From NCBI GenBank assembly GCA_025360235.1, contig JANYCO010000185.1, positions 1-12,090 on the forward strand: a stretch of 12,090 nt of DNA. Reading direction: 5' to 3'. A program made the translations under genes and the position numbers. How positions within the stretch are numbered: position 1 is the first letter of the stretch; every line of letters starts with the position of its first letter. The notes beneath the pieces are model-generated. The model was not told the origin of the DNA and made no database searches. It saw only the letters and a list, made by a program, of their open reading frames with translations. Source of the DNA: Cytophagales bacterium (GTDB taxonomy: Bacteria > Bacteroidota > Bacteroidia > Cytophagales > Cytophagaceae). Shown here piece by piece: positions 5,529-12,090 of this stretch.

Positions 5529-5999
5529 ATGCCATTGGACGATAGAATTTTTGGCGAGGTTAAGAAAATATTTACTGCTTACCTGGAGAATAAAGAACTG
5601 CGTAAAACGCCGGAGCGATTTGCCATACTGGAAGAGATATATTCCAGAACAGGCCATTTTGATGTAGAATCGCTTTACATAAGCATGAAAAATAAGAATT
5701 ATCGTGTCAGTAGGGCTACTGTTTATAATACATTGGATATTCTTTTAGAATGCGATCTTGTAGCCAAACATCAATTTGGAAAGAATATAGCTCAATATGA
5801 GAAGTCTTATGGTTTTCGCCAACACGACCATTTGATATGCACTGAATGTAGTAAAGTAACAGAATTTTGTGACCCACGAATACAGGGAATACAAACGATG
5901 GTGGGAGAATTGCTACAGTTTAAAATTATGCACCATTCACTTATCCTCTATGGCCATTGTACCAAAGAGAATTGTGAGAATAGAATAAAACAAAATTAA
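5529..5999 (+). CDS. Fur-family metal- or peroxide-responsive repressor
   Basis: A 156-aa member of the Fur/Zur/PerR family of metal-dependent transcription regulators. The winged HTH covers about residues 20-85, with the recognition helix around RVSRATVYNTLDIL (59-72). The dimerisation and metal domain follows. Regulatory-site candidates are H43 and E47 (GHFDVESLY) and the HDH cluster at 99-101. Structural zinc ligands are likely C104-x2-C107 and C144-x4-C149, and H135/H136 are further possible ligands. Length is normal. Whether it senses iron, zinc or peroxide cannot be decided from sequence alone. It is the first gene of an operon with a STAS protein, purA and a membrane protein, and the next gene begins 14 nt after its stop. 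The only plausible start is the ATG at 5529, directly behind a -7 box. Confidence 0.93.
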   Translation: MPLDDRIFGEVKKIFTAYLENKELRKTPERFAILEEIYSRTGHFDVESLYISMKNKNYRVSRATVYNTLDILLECDLVAKHQFGKNIAQYEKSYGFRQHDHLICTECSKVTEFCDPRIQGIQTMVGELLQFKIMHHSLILYGHCTKENCENRIKQN

Positions 6000-6013
6000 T
6001 CCTAAATTACAAA

Positions 6014-6364
6014 ATGAAACTGAATCATTATCTCAAAGAAGAAATATTGTTTATTGAGTTGTCGGGAGATTTGCTGGGCGAAAGCAACGGCTTACAGGTA
6101 GTGGACGTAGCAAACGATCATATCGTAAATAGAAAAGTAAAAAAATGCGCCGTAGATTTATCTCAGGTACGCTACATGAACAGTAACGGACTGGGAATAC
6201 TAATTACATTGCTTACAAAATTTAGAAACAAAGACGGTGAATTGGTCTTGATTCACCCATCTGAGCAAATCAGTAAATTGCTTATGATTACAAAATTAAA
6301 TTCTATCTTTACTGTTGCGGCAGATGGCACCGAAGCAGTGAAAATGCTTGGAGCATTAGAATAA
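6014..6364 (+). CDS. STAS-domain protein, anti-sigma factor antagonist type
   Basis: A 116-aa single STAS domain like SpoIIAA/RsbV, which in other bacteria binds an anti-sigma kinase and is switched off by phosphorylation of a serine. Here the loop reads YMNSNGLGIL. S57 falls where RsbV has its phosphorylated serine in DSTGLG, but the preceding Asp is Asn. The beta-strand ILFIELSGDL at 11-20 and the helix that follows also fit the fold. No partner kinase or phosphatase lies nearby, so the partner must be encoded elsewhere or the domain may have a different task. It is the second gene of the operon, 14 nt after the Fur gene and 45 nt before purA. Confidence 0.88.
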   Translation: MKLNHYLKEEILFIELSGDLLGESNGLQVVDVANDHIVNRKVKKCAVDLSQVRYMNSNGLGILITLLTKFRNKDGELVLIHPSEQISKLLMITKLNSIFTVAADGTEAVKMLGALE

Positions 6365-6409
6365 TAAATTTAGTACGAAACAAAATAGAAAATTTAATAG
6401 ATTACATCA

Positions 6410-7720
6410 ATGGCAGTAGATATTTTATTGGGATTACAGTGGGGGGACGAAGGGAAAGGGAAAATTGTAGATTTTTTATCACCCAAGTACCAGGTAGTAG
6501 CACGATTTCAGGGAGGTCCCAATGCAGGTCATACCTTAGAGTTTGACGGTATTAAACATGTGTTACATCAAATTCCATCAGGAATTTTTCATTCTAATAT
6601 TAAAAATATTATTGGTAACGGAGTCGTATTAGCTCCGATAGTATTCGGAAGAGAAATTCTTAGTCTGGAAAAATATAAAATAGATTTTAGTAAAAATCTA
6701 TTTATTTCAAAGAAGACTCAGATTATAGTCCCTTCTCATAGCTTGTTGGATAAGGCTTATGAAAAATCAAAAGGAGATAACAAAATAGGATCTACACTTC
6801 GTGGTATCGGTCCTGCATACCAGGATAAGATCGCACGTCAGGGATTAAGAGTTGGGGATATTATTTCGGGGGATTTTAAAGCTCGTTATGAAAAATTAGT
6901 TGCCAGTCATAAAACAATTCTTGATTTCTATAAATTCGATTACAATTCTCCGACCTCGGAAAAAGAGTATTTGGTTGGGTTAGAAAAAGACTTCTTCGAT
7001 GCAATAGAATTTATTAAGAAGTTCAATATCGTTGACAGTGAATACATGATTAACGATTCTGTAAGTAAAAAAGAAACTATTCTTGCAGAAGGAGCTCAGG
7101 GTTCTATGCTGGATATTGACTTTGGTTCTTATCCTTTCGTTACTTCCTCCAATACGATGGCTGCCGGAGCCTGTACTGGTCTTGGTATTGCTCCTGCACA
7201 TGTAGGAAATGTATTTGGAATCTTTAAAGCTTATTGCACCAGAGTAGGTGGTGGTCCTTTTCCAACCGAACAGTTGAATGAAGATGGAGATACATTAAGA
7301 AAAGAAGGAAATGAATTCGGTTCTACTACTGGTCGTCCCAGAAGATGTGGCTGGATTGACTTACCTGCATTGAAATACGCCATTATGCTAAACGGTGTCA
7401 CTGAAATGTTGATGATGAAAGCCGATGTGTTGAATGGCTTCAAAGAAATCAAAGTTTGTACGCATTATAAAATGAAAGATGGTAAGCTAACTGATATGGT
7501 ACCTTATGATCTTTGCGATGAAAATTACGAACCTGTATATAAGACACTGAAAGGTTGGAATTGCAGTTTGGCTGGAATCTCATCTTATGAAGGTTTACCG
7601 GTTGAATTATCAGATTATATAAGTTTTCTGGAATCTCAAATGAACGTACCGATAACCCTTGTATCTGTTGGACCTGACAGAACACAAACGATCATCAGTA
7701 GTAAAACTATTCTTGCTTAA
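6410..7720 (+). CDS. purA: Adenylosuccinate synthase
   Basis: PurA joins IMP and aspartate to adenylosuccinate using GTP, the first committed step from IMP to AMP, in the cytoplasm. At 436 aa it is of normal length. The N-terminal GTP-binding loop is QWGDEGKGK (10-18) with catalytic D13, and GGPNAGHT (35-42) carries catalytic H41; both match E. coli numbering. Further family blocks are GSTLRGIGPAYQDK (127-140), ILAEGAQG (224-231), TRVGGGPFPTE (277-287), TTGRPRRCGW (306-315), the guanine-binding KADVLNG region (337-343) and VGPDR (420-424). No key residue is missing. It begins with the ATG at 6410 and is followed after 12 nt by the small membrane protein. The reason for pairing with a Fur regulator is not evident from sequence, although I recall this neighbourhood from other Bacteroidota. 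Confidence 0.98.
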   Translation: MAVDILLGLQWGDEGKGKIVDFLSPKYQVVARFQGGPNAGHTLEFDGIKHVLHQIPSGIFHSNIKNIIGNGVVLAPIVFGREILSLEKYKIDFSKNLFISKKTQIIVPSHSLLDKAYEKSKGDNKIGSTLRGIGPAYQDKIARQGLRVGDIISGDFKARYEKLVASHKTILDFYKFDYNSPTSEKEYLVGLEKDFFDAIEFIKKFNIVDSEYMINDSVSKKETILAEGAQGSMLDIDFGSYPFVTSSNTMAAGACTGLGIAPAHVGNVFGIFKAYCTRVGGGPFPTEQLNEDGDTLRKEGNEFGSTTGRPRRCGWIDLPALKYAIMLNGVTEMLMMKADVLNGFKEIKVCTHYKMKDGKLTDMVPYDLCDENYEPVYKTLKGWNCSLAGISSYEGLPVELSDYISFLESQMNVPITLVSVGPDRTQTIISSKTILA

Positions 7721-7732
7721 TTTTTATAGTAA

Positions 7733-8083
7733 ATGATTAATGGAATTATTCGCTTATTGTTACAAGCAATAGCCATTTTCGTGGCGGCTTACCTTATTCC
7801 TGGTATTAGTCTTACAAATTTTGGATATGCTGTATTGGTTTCGGTAGTACTTTCTGTGGTAAATGTTACTATAAAGCCAATTCTTCAAATCATTTCATTT
7901 CCGGTAACCATTCTTACATTAGGATTTTTTACGTTGGTTATCAACGCACTAATGGTAATGTTAGTAGATTACTTAATGGATAATTTTTCAGTAAAAGGAT
8001 TCTGGACAGCTATGTTGTTTAGCATAGTAATCTCGATAATTTACTGGGTGTTAAATGCTTTGGTAAGCGATAAGAAAAAGTAA
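7733..8083 (+). CDS. Four-helix membrane protein, phage holin 4 / YvlD family
   Basis: A 116-aa integral membrane protein with four predicted spans at about residues 3-24, 31-50, 55-80 and 88-110, short loops and a lysine-rich C-terminus (SDKKK). The pattern, including the TIKPILQIISFPVTILTLGFF segment with its prolines between spans 2 and 3, fits Pfam family PF04020 (often labelled phage holin family 4 or YvlD). Despite the label, members are widespread chromosomal proteins of unclear function, and no lysis genes lie nearby. It is the last gene of the operon, 12 nt after purA and directly before a strong terminator. Confidence 0.85.
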   Translation: MINGIIRLLLQAIAIFVAAYLIPGISLTNFGYAVLVSVVLSVVNVTIKPILQIISFPVTILTLGFFTLVINALMVMLVDYLMDNFSVKGFWTAMLFSIVISIIYWVLNALVSDKKK

Positions 8084-8084
8084 C

Positions 8085-8115
8085 GTAAAAAGGGCTTACC
8101 AGAAGCCCTTTTTAC
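8085..8115. terminator. Bidirectional terminator between convergent genes
   Basis: GTAAAAAGGGCTT (8085-8097) pairs perfectly with AAGCCCTTTTTAC (8103-8115) around a 5-nt loop. The A5/T5 parts of the stem give a U-run in either direction. It begins 2 bp after the stop of the membrane-protein gene and lies 18 bp past the stop of the convergent histone-like gene, so it can serve both. Confidence 0.88.
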
Positions 8116-8132
8116 TGAATATTTTAAAGAAA

Positions 8133-8309
8133 TTATTCGTCGTTTTTCAATTCCTGAACTTCAACTCTTATTTCTTGAGCTAAATTCTTAATATCCTGCA
8201 TTCCCTTTCTTACTCGAGTACCAGCAGCACTATTATTCTTATCATAGAATTTAACGAAGTCTCCCTCAAGAGATAATATTAGGTTTTTAAGTTCTTCGTA
8301 GCGTTTCAT
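8133..8309 (-). CDS. Histone H1-like DNA-associated protein (Hc1 family)
   Basis: A 58-aa protein starting MKRYEELKNLILSLEGDF and ending EVQELKND plus E. I recognise the pattern of small Bacteroidota histone H1-like proteins (Hc1 type, PF07432): an E-E-L-K-N-L start, a L-E-G-D-F-x-K-F-Y segment (14-22), the conserved AAGTRVRKGMQD core (28-39) and a final amphipathic helix with IRVEVQEL. It is probably a nucleoid-associated protein, binding DNA or helping to compact it. Unlike longer relatives it has no Lys/Ala/Pro-rich tail and its net charge is close to neutral, so strong DNA binding is not assured. The start is the ATG at 8307-8309 and the stop TAA at 8133-8135. It is transcribed toward the shared terminator at 8085-8115. 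Confidence 0.88.
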   Translation of the reverse strand: MKRYEELKNLILSLEGDFVKFYDKNNSAAGTRVRKGMQDIKNLAQEIRVEVQELKNDE

Positions 8310-8315
8310 TATTTT

Positions 8316-8346
8316 ATTAGGTTTAGGTTTAAGTATATTAGGTTTA
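8316..8346. repeat. TAGGTTTA repeats in the upstream region of the histone-like gene
   Basis: TAGGTTTA occurs at 8318-8325, 8324-8331 and 8339-8346; the first and third are part of an identical 10-mer ATTAGGTTTA starting 21 bp apart, two helical turns. The repeats lie 7-37 bp upstream of the start codon. They may be an operator or leader element; chance is possible in such AT-rich DNA. The remaining upstream region to 8408 shows no exact promoter box, only a near match TACAATTG (8361-8354, minus strand). Confidence 0.35.
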
Positions 8347-8408
8347 AATATTACAATTGTATTGAGAATTCTAAATTAGTAAATAATTAGTTATATCCAA
8401 ATGTGTCT

Positions 8409-8447
8409 AAAAAAATTTACAGCCAATTATTTGTAATTGGCTGTAAA
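8409..8447 (-). terminator. Rho-independent terminator of the PLP enzyme gene
   Basis: TTTACAGCCAATTA (8416-8429) pairs perfectly over 14 bp with TAATTGGCTGTAAA (8434-8447) around a TTTG loop. On the minus strand it is followed by a run of seven T's (8415-8409). It begins 11 bp after the stop codon of the upstream minus-strand gene. Confidence 0.92.
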
Positions 8448-8458
8448 TCAATTAAAAT

Positions 8459-9706
8459 TTATACTGGCACATTGGTCAATTTACCTGCATAAAGCCCTTT
8501 ATTCAGTTTGTCTGCTATTTTTTCGAATGCACTGATCGTTTCTTTCACATCCTCCATTGTATGATCAGATGTAGGAATAATGCGAAGCATTACAACATCT
8601 TTTGGTACAACAGGATATATAACAATCGAACAGAAAATACCAAAATTTTCTCTTAGATCCATGGTCATTTGAGCTGCTTCATACTCTCCACCCTTAAGAA
8701 ATACAGGAGTTACAGGAGATTGAGTTCTTCCGATATTAAAACCTTTTTCTTTAAGACCATTTTGAAGAGCATTCACTATATCCCAAAGGTTTTTTCTTAA
8801 TTCCGGTTTGGTACGAAGCAATTCTAATCGCTTCATATTACCCACTACATAAGGCATAGGCAACGTCTTAGCATAGATTTGGGATCTGGTATTGTATCTC
8901 AAATAACCAATTAACGCTTCGGTAGAGGCTACAAAACCACCAATGCTGGCCATAGATTTGGCGAAGGTAGAAAAATAGATATCAATTTGATCCATTACAC
9001 CTTGTTCTTCACCTGCACCTGCACCCGTTTTACCCATAGTACCAAAACCATGAGCATCATCAATCAATAATCTGAAATTAAATTCTTTTTTAAGTTCAAC
9101 GATTCCTTTCAGGTCACCCATGTCTCCGGCCATACCGAAAACACCTTCTGTGATTACTAAAATGGCGCCTTGTTTATTTTCTTCTACCAAACGGGTAGCT
9201 CTTTCTAATTGTTTTCTGAGATTAGCAATATCATTATGAGGGAATACAAATCTTTTTCCCTGGTGAAGTCTTACACCATCTACGATACAAGCATGAGATT
9301 CTGAGTCATAAACGATCACATCGTGTCTGTCTACAATAGCATCGATAATGGAAAGAATACCTTGGTAACCGTAATTCAATACCATTGAATCTTCTTTCCC
9401 AACGAATTCAGAAAGTTGTTTTTCAAATTGTTCGATCAGGTTGGAATTTCCTGACATCATTCTTGAACCCATTGGGTAAGCTAAACCATATTGGGCAGCA
9501 CCTTCAGCATCTGCTTTTCTTACTTCAGGATGGTTGGCTAGTCCAATATAATTATTTAAGCTCCAGTTTAATAACTCTTTTCCTCTGAACTTCATTCTTG
9601 GTCCTATTTCCCCTTCCAACTTAGGAAAGGCAAAATACCCGTGAGCAATGCTGGAATGTTTTCCCAAAGGACCCATATCGGTCTTTAATTTTTCAAATAA
9701 ATCCAA
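8459..9706 (-). CDS. Alpha-oxoamine synthase family PLP enzyme (Kbl/BioF/serine palmitoyltransferase-like)
   Basis: A 415-aa fold-type I PLP enzyme of the family that condenses an amino acid with an acyl-CoA and releases CO2. Motifs by position: SLNNYIGLANHP (49-60), SRMMSGNSNLIEQFE (81-95), H138 in SESHAC which stacks on the PLP ring, D216/H219 in IDDAHGFG, the PLP-binding lysine K250 in STFAKSMASIGGF, and R375 in LRIIPTSDHT for the substrate carboxylate. The family includes 2-amino-3-ketobutyrate CoA ligase, 8-amino-7-oxononanoate synthase and serine palmitoyltransferase. Databases label such proteins inconsistently. Many Bacteroidota make sphingolipids, so a serine palmitoyltransferase role is worth considering, but the sequence alone does not settle it. 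No threonine dehydrogenase or biotin genes are adjacent. The apparent start is TTG (9704-9706), because an in-frame stop lies five codons upstream and the next ATG (codon 11) would cut into a segment that looks conserved. It is monocistronic, with its own promoter and terminator. Confidence 0.88.
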   Translation of the reverse strand: MDLFEKLKTDMGPLGKHSSIAHGYFAFPKLEGEIGPRMKFRGKELLNWSLNNYIGLANHPEVRKADAEGAAQYGLAYPMGSRMMSGNSNLIEQFEKQLSEFVGKEDSMVLNYGYQGILSIIDAIVDRHDVIVYDSESHACIVDGVRLHQGKRFVFPHNDIANLRKQLERATRLVEENKQGAILVITEGVFGMAGDMGDLKGIVELKKEFNFRLLIDDAHGFGTMGKTGAGAGEEQGVMDQIDIYFSTFAKSMASIGGFVASTEALIGYLRYNTRSQIYAKTLPMPYVVGNMKRLELLRTKPELRKNLWDIVNALQNGLKEKGFNIGRTQSPVTPVFLKGGEYEAAQMTMDLRENFGIFCSIVIYPVVPKDVVMLRIIPTSDHTMEDVKETISAFEKIADKLNKGLYAGKLTNVPV

Positions 9707-9774
9707 GGTAGTACTTGTTTAATGGTTTAGTCAATAATGGTTAATCAGGTTGTTATTCAACCTTTAATAATTCA

Positions 9775-9807
9775 CAAATGTACGAATTTAAGCGATAAGT
9801 TCACAAA
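9775..9807 (-). promoter_or_regulatory. Bacteroidota promoter of the PLP enzyme gene
   Basis: On the minus strand there is TTTG (9807-9804), a 21-bp spacer and TACATTTG (9782-9775), a complete match to the TTTG / TAnnTTTG promoter form. Transcription would begin around 9769 and leave a leader of about 60 nt before the TTG start at 9706. It is the best promoter in the window, in the divergent space before the biotin carboxylase gene. Confidence 0.7.
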
Positions 9808-9887
9808 TATTACCACAAAAAAACCTGTATGTTTCTATAATACTTTGATTTTTCGTACTATTAATTTTTAATAGAGTCAATTAGAAG

Positions 9888-11360
9888 ATGAAAATCAATA
9901 AAATAGTAATCGCCAACAGGGGCGAAATAGCTCTTCGAATAATCCGTTCCGCTAAAGAGATGGGAATTAAAACGGTGGCTGTGTATAGCGAAGCCGACAG
10001 ACTTGCCATGCACGTTAGGTATGCTGATGAAGCTGTTTTTATTGGAGAAGCCCCTTCTGCAAGTTCTTATCTGGATATTGATAAAATTTTAAAAGCGGCC
10101 AAGGACACCAATGCAGAAGCCATTCATCCGGGTTATGGTTTCTTGTCAGAAAATGCAAATTTTGCTCAAAAGGTAAAAGATGCAGGATTAATTTTTATAG
10201 GGCCTTCTGCTGAATCTATAAAAGTAATGGGAAGTAAACTTGGAGCTAAAGAGTCTGCTTCGAAATTTAATGTTCCAATGGTACCGGGAAGTGGGAAAGC
10301 GCTTTCAAATATTTCAGAAGCAAAAGAAACAGCAAAAAAAATAGGATTTCCGGTACTCATAAAAGCAAGTGCTGGCGGAGGCGGAAAAGGGATGAGGATT
10401 GTTGAAAAAGAAGAGGAATTTGAGGAACAAGTGCAAAGAGCTTCCAGTGAAGCAAAATCTGCCTTTGGTGATGGTTCGGTCTTTATAGAAAAATACATTA
10501 GTTCTCCCAAACATATAGAAATTCAAATATTGGGAGACCAATACGGGAATATTGTACATCTTTTTGAACGCGAATGCTCCATTCAACGTCGTTATCAAAA
10601 GGTGGTAGAAGAAGCTCCTTCACCTGTGGTGACGCCTGAGATCCGTGCCGCAATGGGTAAGGCTGCCATAGAAGTGGCAAGCTCTTGCAATTACTATAGT
10701 GCAGGCACTGTAGAATTTATCATGGATGAAAATAAAAATTTCTATTTTCTTGAAATGAATACCCGTTTGCAAGTCGAGCATCCGGTTACCGAAAGCATTT
10801 CGGGTGTGGACCTTGTAAAAGAACAGATAAAAGTAGCACAAGGAGAAAAACTTTCATTTACACAAAACGATTTAACTATTCGTGGACATTCCATTGAACT
10901 CAGAGTTTATGCAGAAGATCCAACCAATGATTTTCTACCGGATATAGGAACGATAACACATTACAAAAAACCTCAAGGTCCTGGAATCCGTGTGGATGAT
11001 GGTTTTGAAGCAGGTATGGAGATACCTATCTACTATGATCCAATGATTGCTAAACTAACTGTATCTGCAGAAAATAGAGAAACGGCTATAGCGAGAATGA
11101 TCAGAGCTATTGATGAATATGAGATCACTGGCGTTCAAACTACATTGGCATTTGGCAAATTTGTCATGCAACATAAAGCATTTATAGACGGCTCTTTTGA
11201 TACACATTTTGTGAAAGATTATTTTAAACCGGAATATTTAAATGATAAACTTTCAGAAGAAGAGAATATGCTCGTGGCTTTGCTTGCAGGAGAAGTACTA
11301 AAAGAAAAGAAGCTAAATGTAAATAGGGAAAACCAAATTTCGAATTGGAGAAAAAGGTAA
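9888..11360 (+). CDS. accC: Biotin carboxylase subunit (acetyl-/propionyl-CoA carboxylase)
   Basis: This enzyme carboxylates biotin on its carrier protein with ATP and bicarbonate, feeding acetyl-CoA carboxylase or propionyl-CoA carboxylase. Domains in order: biotin carboxylase N-terminal domain (1-110, VIANRGEIALRIIR), ATP-grasp domain (about 115-325) with the glycine-rich loop around 163-168 and lysines K160 and K167, K238 in RRYQKVVEEAP, the catalytic stretch E289-x-N291-x-R293-x-Q295-x-E297, and the C-terminal domain (about 335-445) with R339. All key residues are present, one position or less off E. coli AccC. At 490 aa it is about 40 longer than E. coli AccC. The tail after residue 450 is charged and helical and contains no biotin site (no MKM), so this is a stand-alone subunit. 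Neither carrier nor carboxyltransferase genes adjoin it, so the acyl-CoA substrate is open. A small AT-rich hairpin (9858-9874) lies just before the ATG. Confidence 0.95.
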   Translation: MKINKIVIANRGEIALRIIRSAKEMGIKTVAVYSEADRLAMHVRYADEAVFIGEAPSASSYLDIDKILKAAKDTNAEAIHPGYGFLSENANFAQKVKDAGLIFIGPSAESIKVMGSKLGAKESASKFNVPMVPGSGKALSNISEAKETAKKIGFPVLIKASAGGGGKGMRIVEKEEEFEEQVQRASSEAKSAFGDGSVFIEKYISSPKHIEIQILGDQYGNIVHLFERECSIQRRYQKVVEEAPSPVVTPEIRAAMGKAAIEVASSCNYYSAGTVEFIMDENKNFYFLEMNTRLQVEHPVTESISGVDLVKEQIKVAQGEKLSFTQNDLTIRGHSIELRVYAEDPTNDFLPDIGTITHYKKPQGPGIRVDDGFEAGMEIPIYYDPMIAKLTVSAENRETAIARMIRAIDEYEITGVQTTLAFGKFVMQHKAFIDGSFDTHFVKDYFKPEYLNDKLSEEENMLVALLAGEVLKEKKLNVNRENQISNWRKR

Positions 11361-11395
11361 ATCTTATCAATCTTGATTTATCCTATAATCCTAGT

Positions 11396-12090
11396 CTATT
11401 TTTGTTTCTTCAATTCTTCTACTTGTTCTTCGAGTCTTTTTATTTCCGTAATATCCGTTTGAATTCCAAGTAGTCCACCTGACTGATCCAGGTGCTTCAA
11501 ATAGATAGGACGTTTCATGGTTTTGAGAATTTTCTTTTTTCCACTTATTGTTTCTTCATGATAAAAAACAACCGGTTTTCCACCTTTAATAATTTCTAAT
11601 TCCTGTTTTCGGTAATCAGTTGCTTCTTCTTTACTGAAATAATCAAAATCGGAAGTGTTTAATAGTTTTTCAATACTTAAATTATGTGCATTGGCTACTG
11701 CAGTATTTACCAGTATGAATTTACCTTCTTCGTCTTTAATAAAAATTTTTAAAGGCAACTCGTCCAGTACTTCAATAAGGAGATTTTTATAATTATCCAT
11801 ATACTGAATCATTCTTAAATTCTCTAAGTCGTGCTCTTTTAATTTTTGCTCGAGCATCTCCTGATTTATTCGAAGCTCTTTTTCCATTGCCTCACTTTTT
11901 TCCTGAGTAGCTTGAAGTTCTTCAAGGTTTTGGCGCATTTCTTCTTCCTGAGATTTTAAGCTTTCTGTTTGTTCGCGTGTTTCATAAAGAAGTTTTTCGG
12001 TACGTTCGTTAATCTTCATGGAGGCAACAGCGGTACCAATACTTTCAGCTATTTTTTCAGCAAATTCAATTTTTTGTTTTTCAAATTTTT
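11396..12090 (-). CDS. Coiled-coil and PAS-domain signalling protein, N-terminus beyond window
   Basis: The frame is open without a stop from the window edge at 12090 down to TAG at 11396, 230 visible codons. An ATG occurs at 12017-12019, but the 23 codons before it (ending AEKIAESIGTAVASM) continue a helical pattern seen in long Bacteroidota sensor proteins, so that ATG is almost surely internal and the gene is cut by the window. The visible part has a long coiled coil (up to about visible residue 95, rich in Glu, Gln, Lys and Leu, with QEEEMRQNLEELQATQE) and then one PAS domain of about 120 residues (from LIEVLDELPLKIFIKDEEGKF to LLGIQTDITEIKR), ending in a short helix. No histidine kinase, GGDEF or receiver domain follows the PAS, so the output, if any, lies upstream or acts through partner proteins. 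The gene is convergent with accC, 35 bp apart. Confidence 0.85.
   Translation of the reverse strand, partial: KFEKQKIEFAEKIAESIGTAVASMKINERTEKLLYETREQTESLKSQEEEMRQNLEELQATQEKSEAMEKELRINQEMLEQKLKEHDLENLRMIQYMDNYKNLLIEVLDELPLKIFIKDEEGKFILVNTAVANAHNLSIEKLLNTSDFDYFSKEEATDYRKQELEIIKGGKPVVFYHEETISGKKKILKTMKRPIYLKHLDQSGGLLGIQTDITEIKRLEEQVEELKKQK

Noticed and set aside
7733..8083. Phage lysis cassette
   Set aside because: The holin label refers to a broad family of chromosomal membrane proteins; no endolysin or other phage gene adjoins it and it belongs to the purA operon.
10166..10841. Several minus-strand frames opposite accC
   Set aside because: They are antisense shadows of the strongly conserved ATP-grasp domain, and none has a promoter box or domain pattern.

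Overview
The window looks like a low-GC Bacteroidota chromosome, probably of the Cytophagales/Sphingobacteriales/Chitinophagales type. Three things point that way. Several genes are preceded by the Bacteroidota -7 box TAnnTTTG, two of them with a TTTG/TTG -33 box, and Shine-Dalgarno sequences are scarce. The integrase is of the Bacteroidota mobile-element type. A 58-aa histone H1-like protein of the kind found in this phylum is present. No species can be named.

Left part, about 1-5045: this reads as the right-hand portion of an integrated mobile element. A minus-strand gene block runs from right to left: tyrosine integrase (3660-4868), an unknown protein (2808-3536), an excisionase-like HTH protein (2394-2732), an unknown basic protein (1923-2330) and a short RadA-like zinc-finger ATPase (965-1918), closed by a minus-strand terminator at 902-932. 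Beyond it lie a cluster of CGGACA repeats (765-897) and a plus-strand gene for a secreted protein of unknown function (95-712). The element's right junction is the 3' half of a tRNA-Arg(TCT) gene (5039-5080), still followed by what looks like the native tRNA terminator (5091-5121). The matching left junction, which should carry an intact tRNA, is not in the window. The element is therefore at least about 5 kb long and its left end, with any relaxase or further cargo, is unseen.

Right part, 5122-12090: ordinary chromosomal genes. After a gene-free stretch of about 400 bp comes a tight plus-strand operon: a Fur-family regulator, a STAS-domain protein, adenylosuccinate synthase PurA and a small four-helix membrane protein of the phage-holin-4/YvlD type. 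It ends at a hairpin (8085-8115) shared with the convergent small histone H1-like gene (8133-8309), which is easily missed because of its length. Next is a minus-strand alpha-oxoamine synthase (PLP enzyme of the Kbl/BioF/serine palmitoyltransferase family) with its own promoter and terminator. Divergent from it is a biotin carboxylase (AccC/PccA type). The window closes inside a minus-strand coiled-coil plus PAS signalling protein whose reading frame runs off the edge, so its N-terminus is missing.

Most worth following are the mobile element's gene set (a RadA-like core without the Lon-like domain, two unrecognised proteins, an integrase lacking two canonical catalytic residues), the CGGACA cluster, and promoter -7 boxes placed only 6-7 nt before start codons, which suggest leaderless or nearly leaderless mRNAs.
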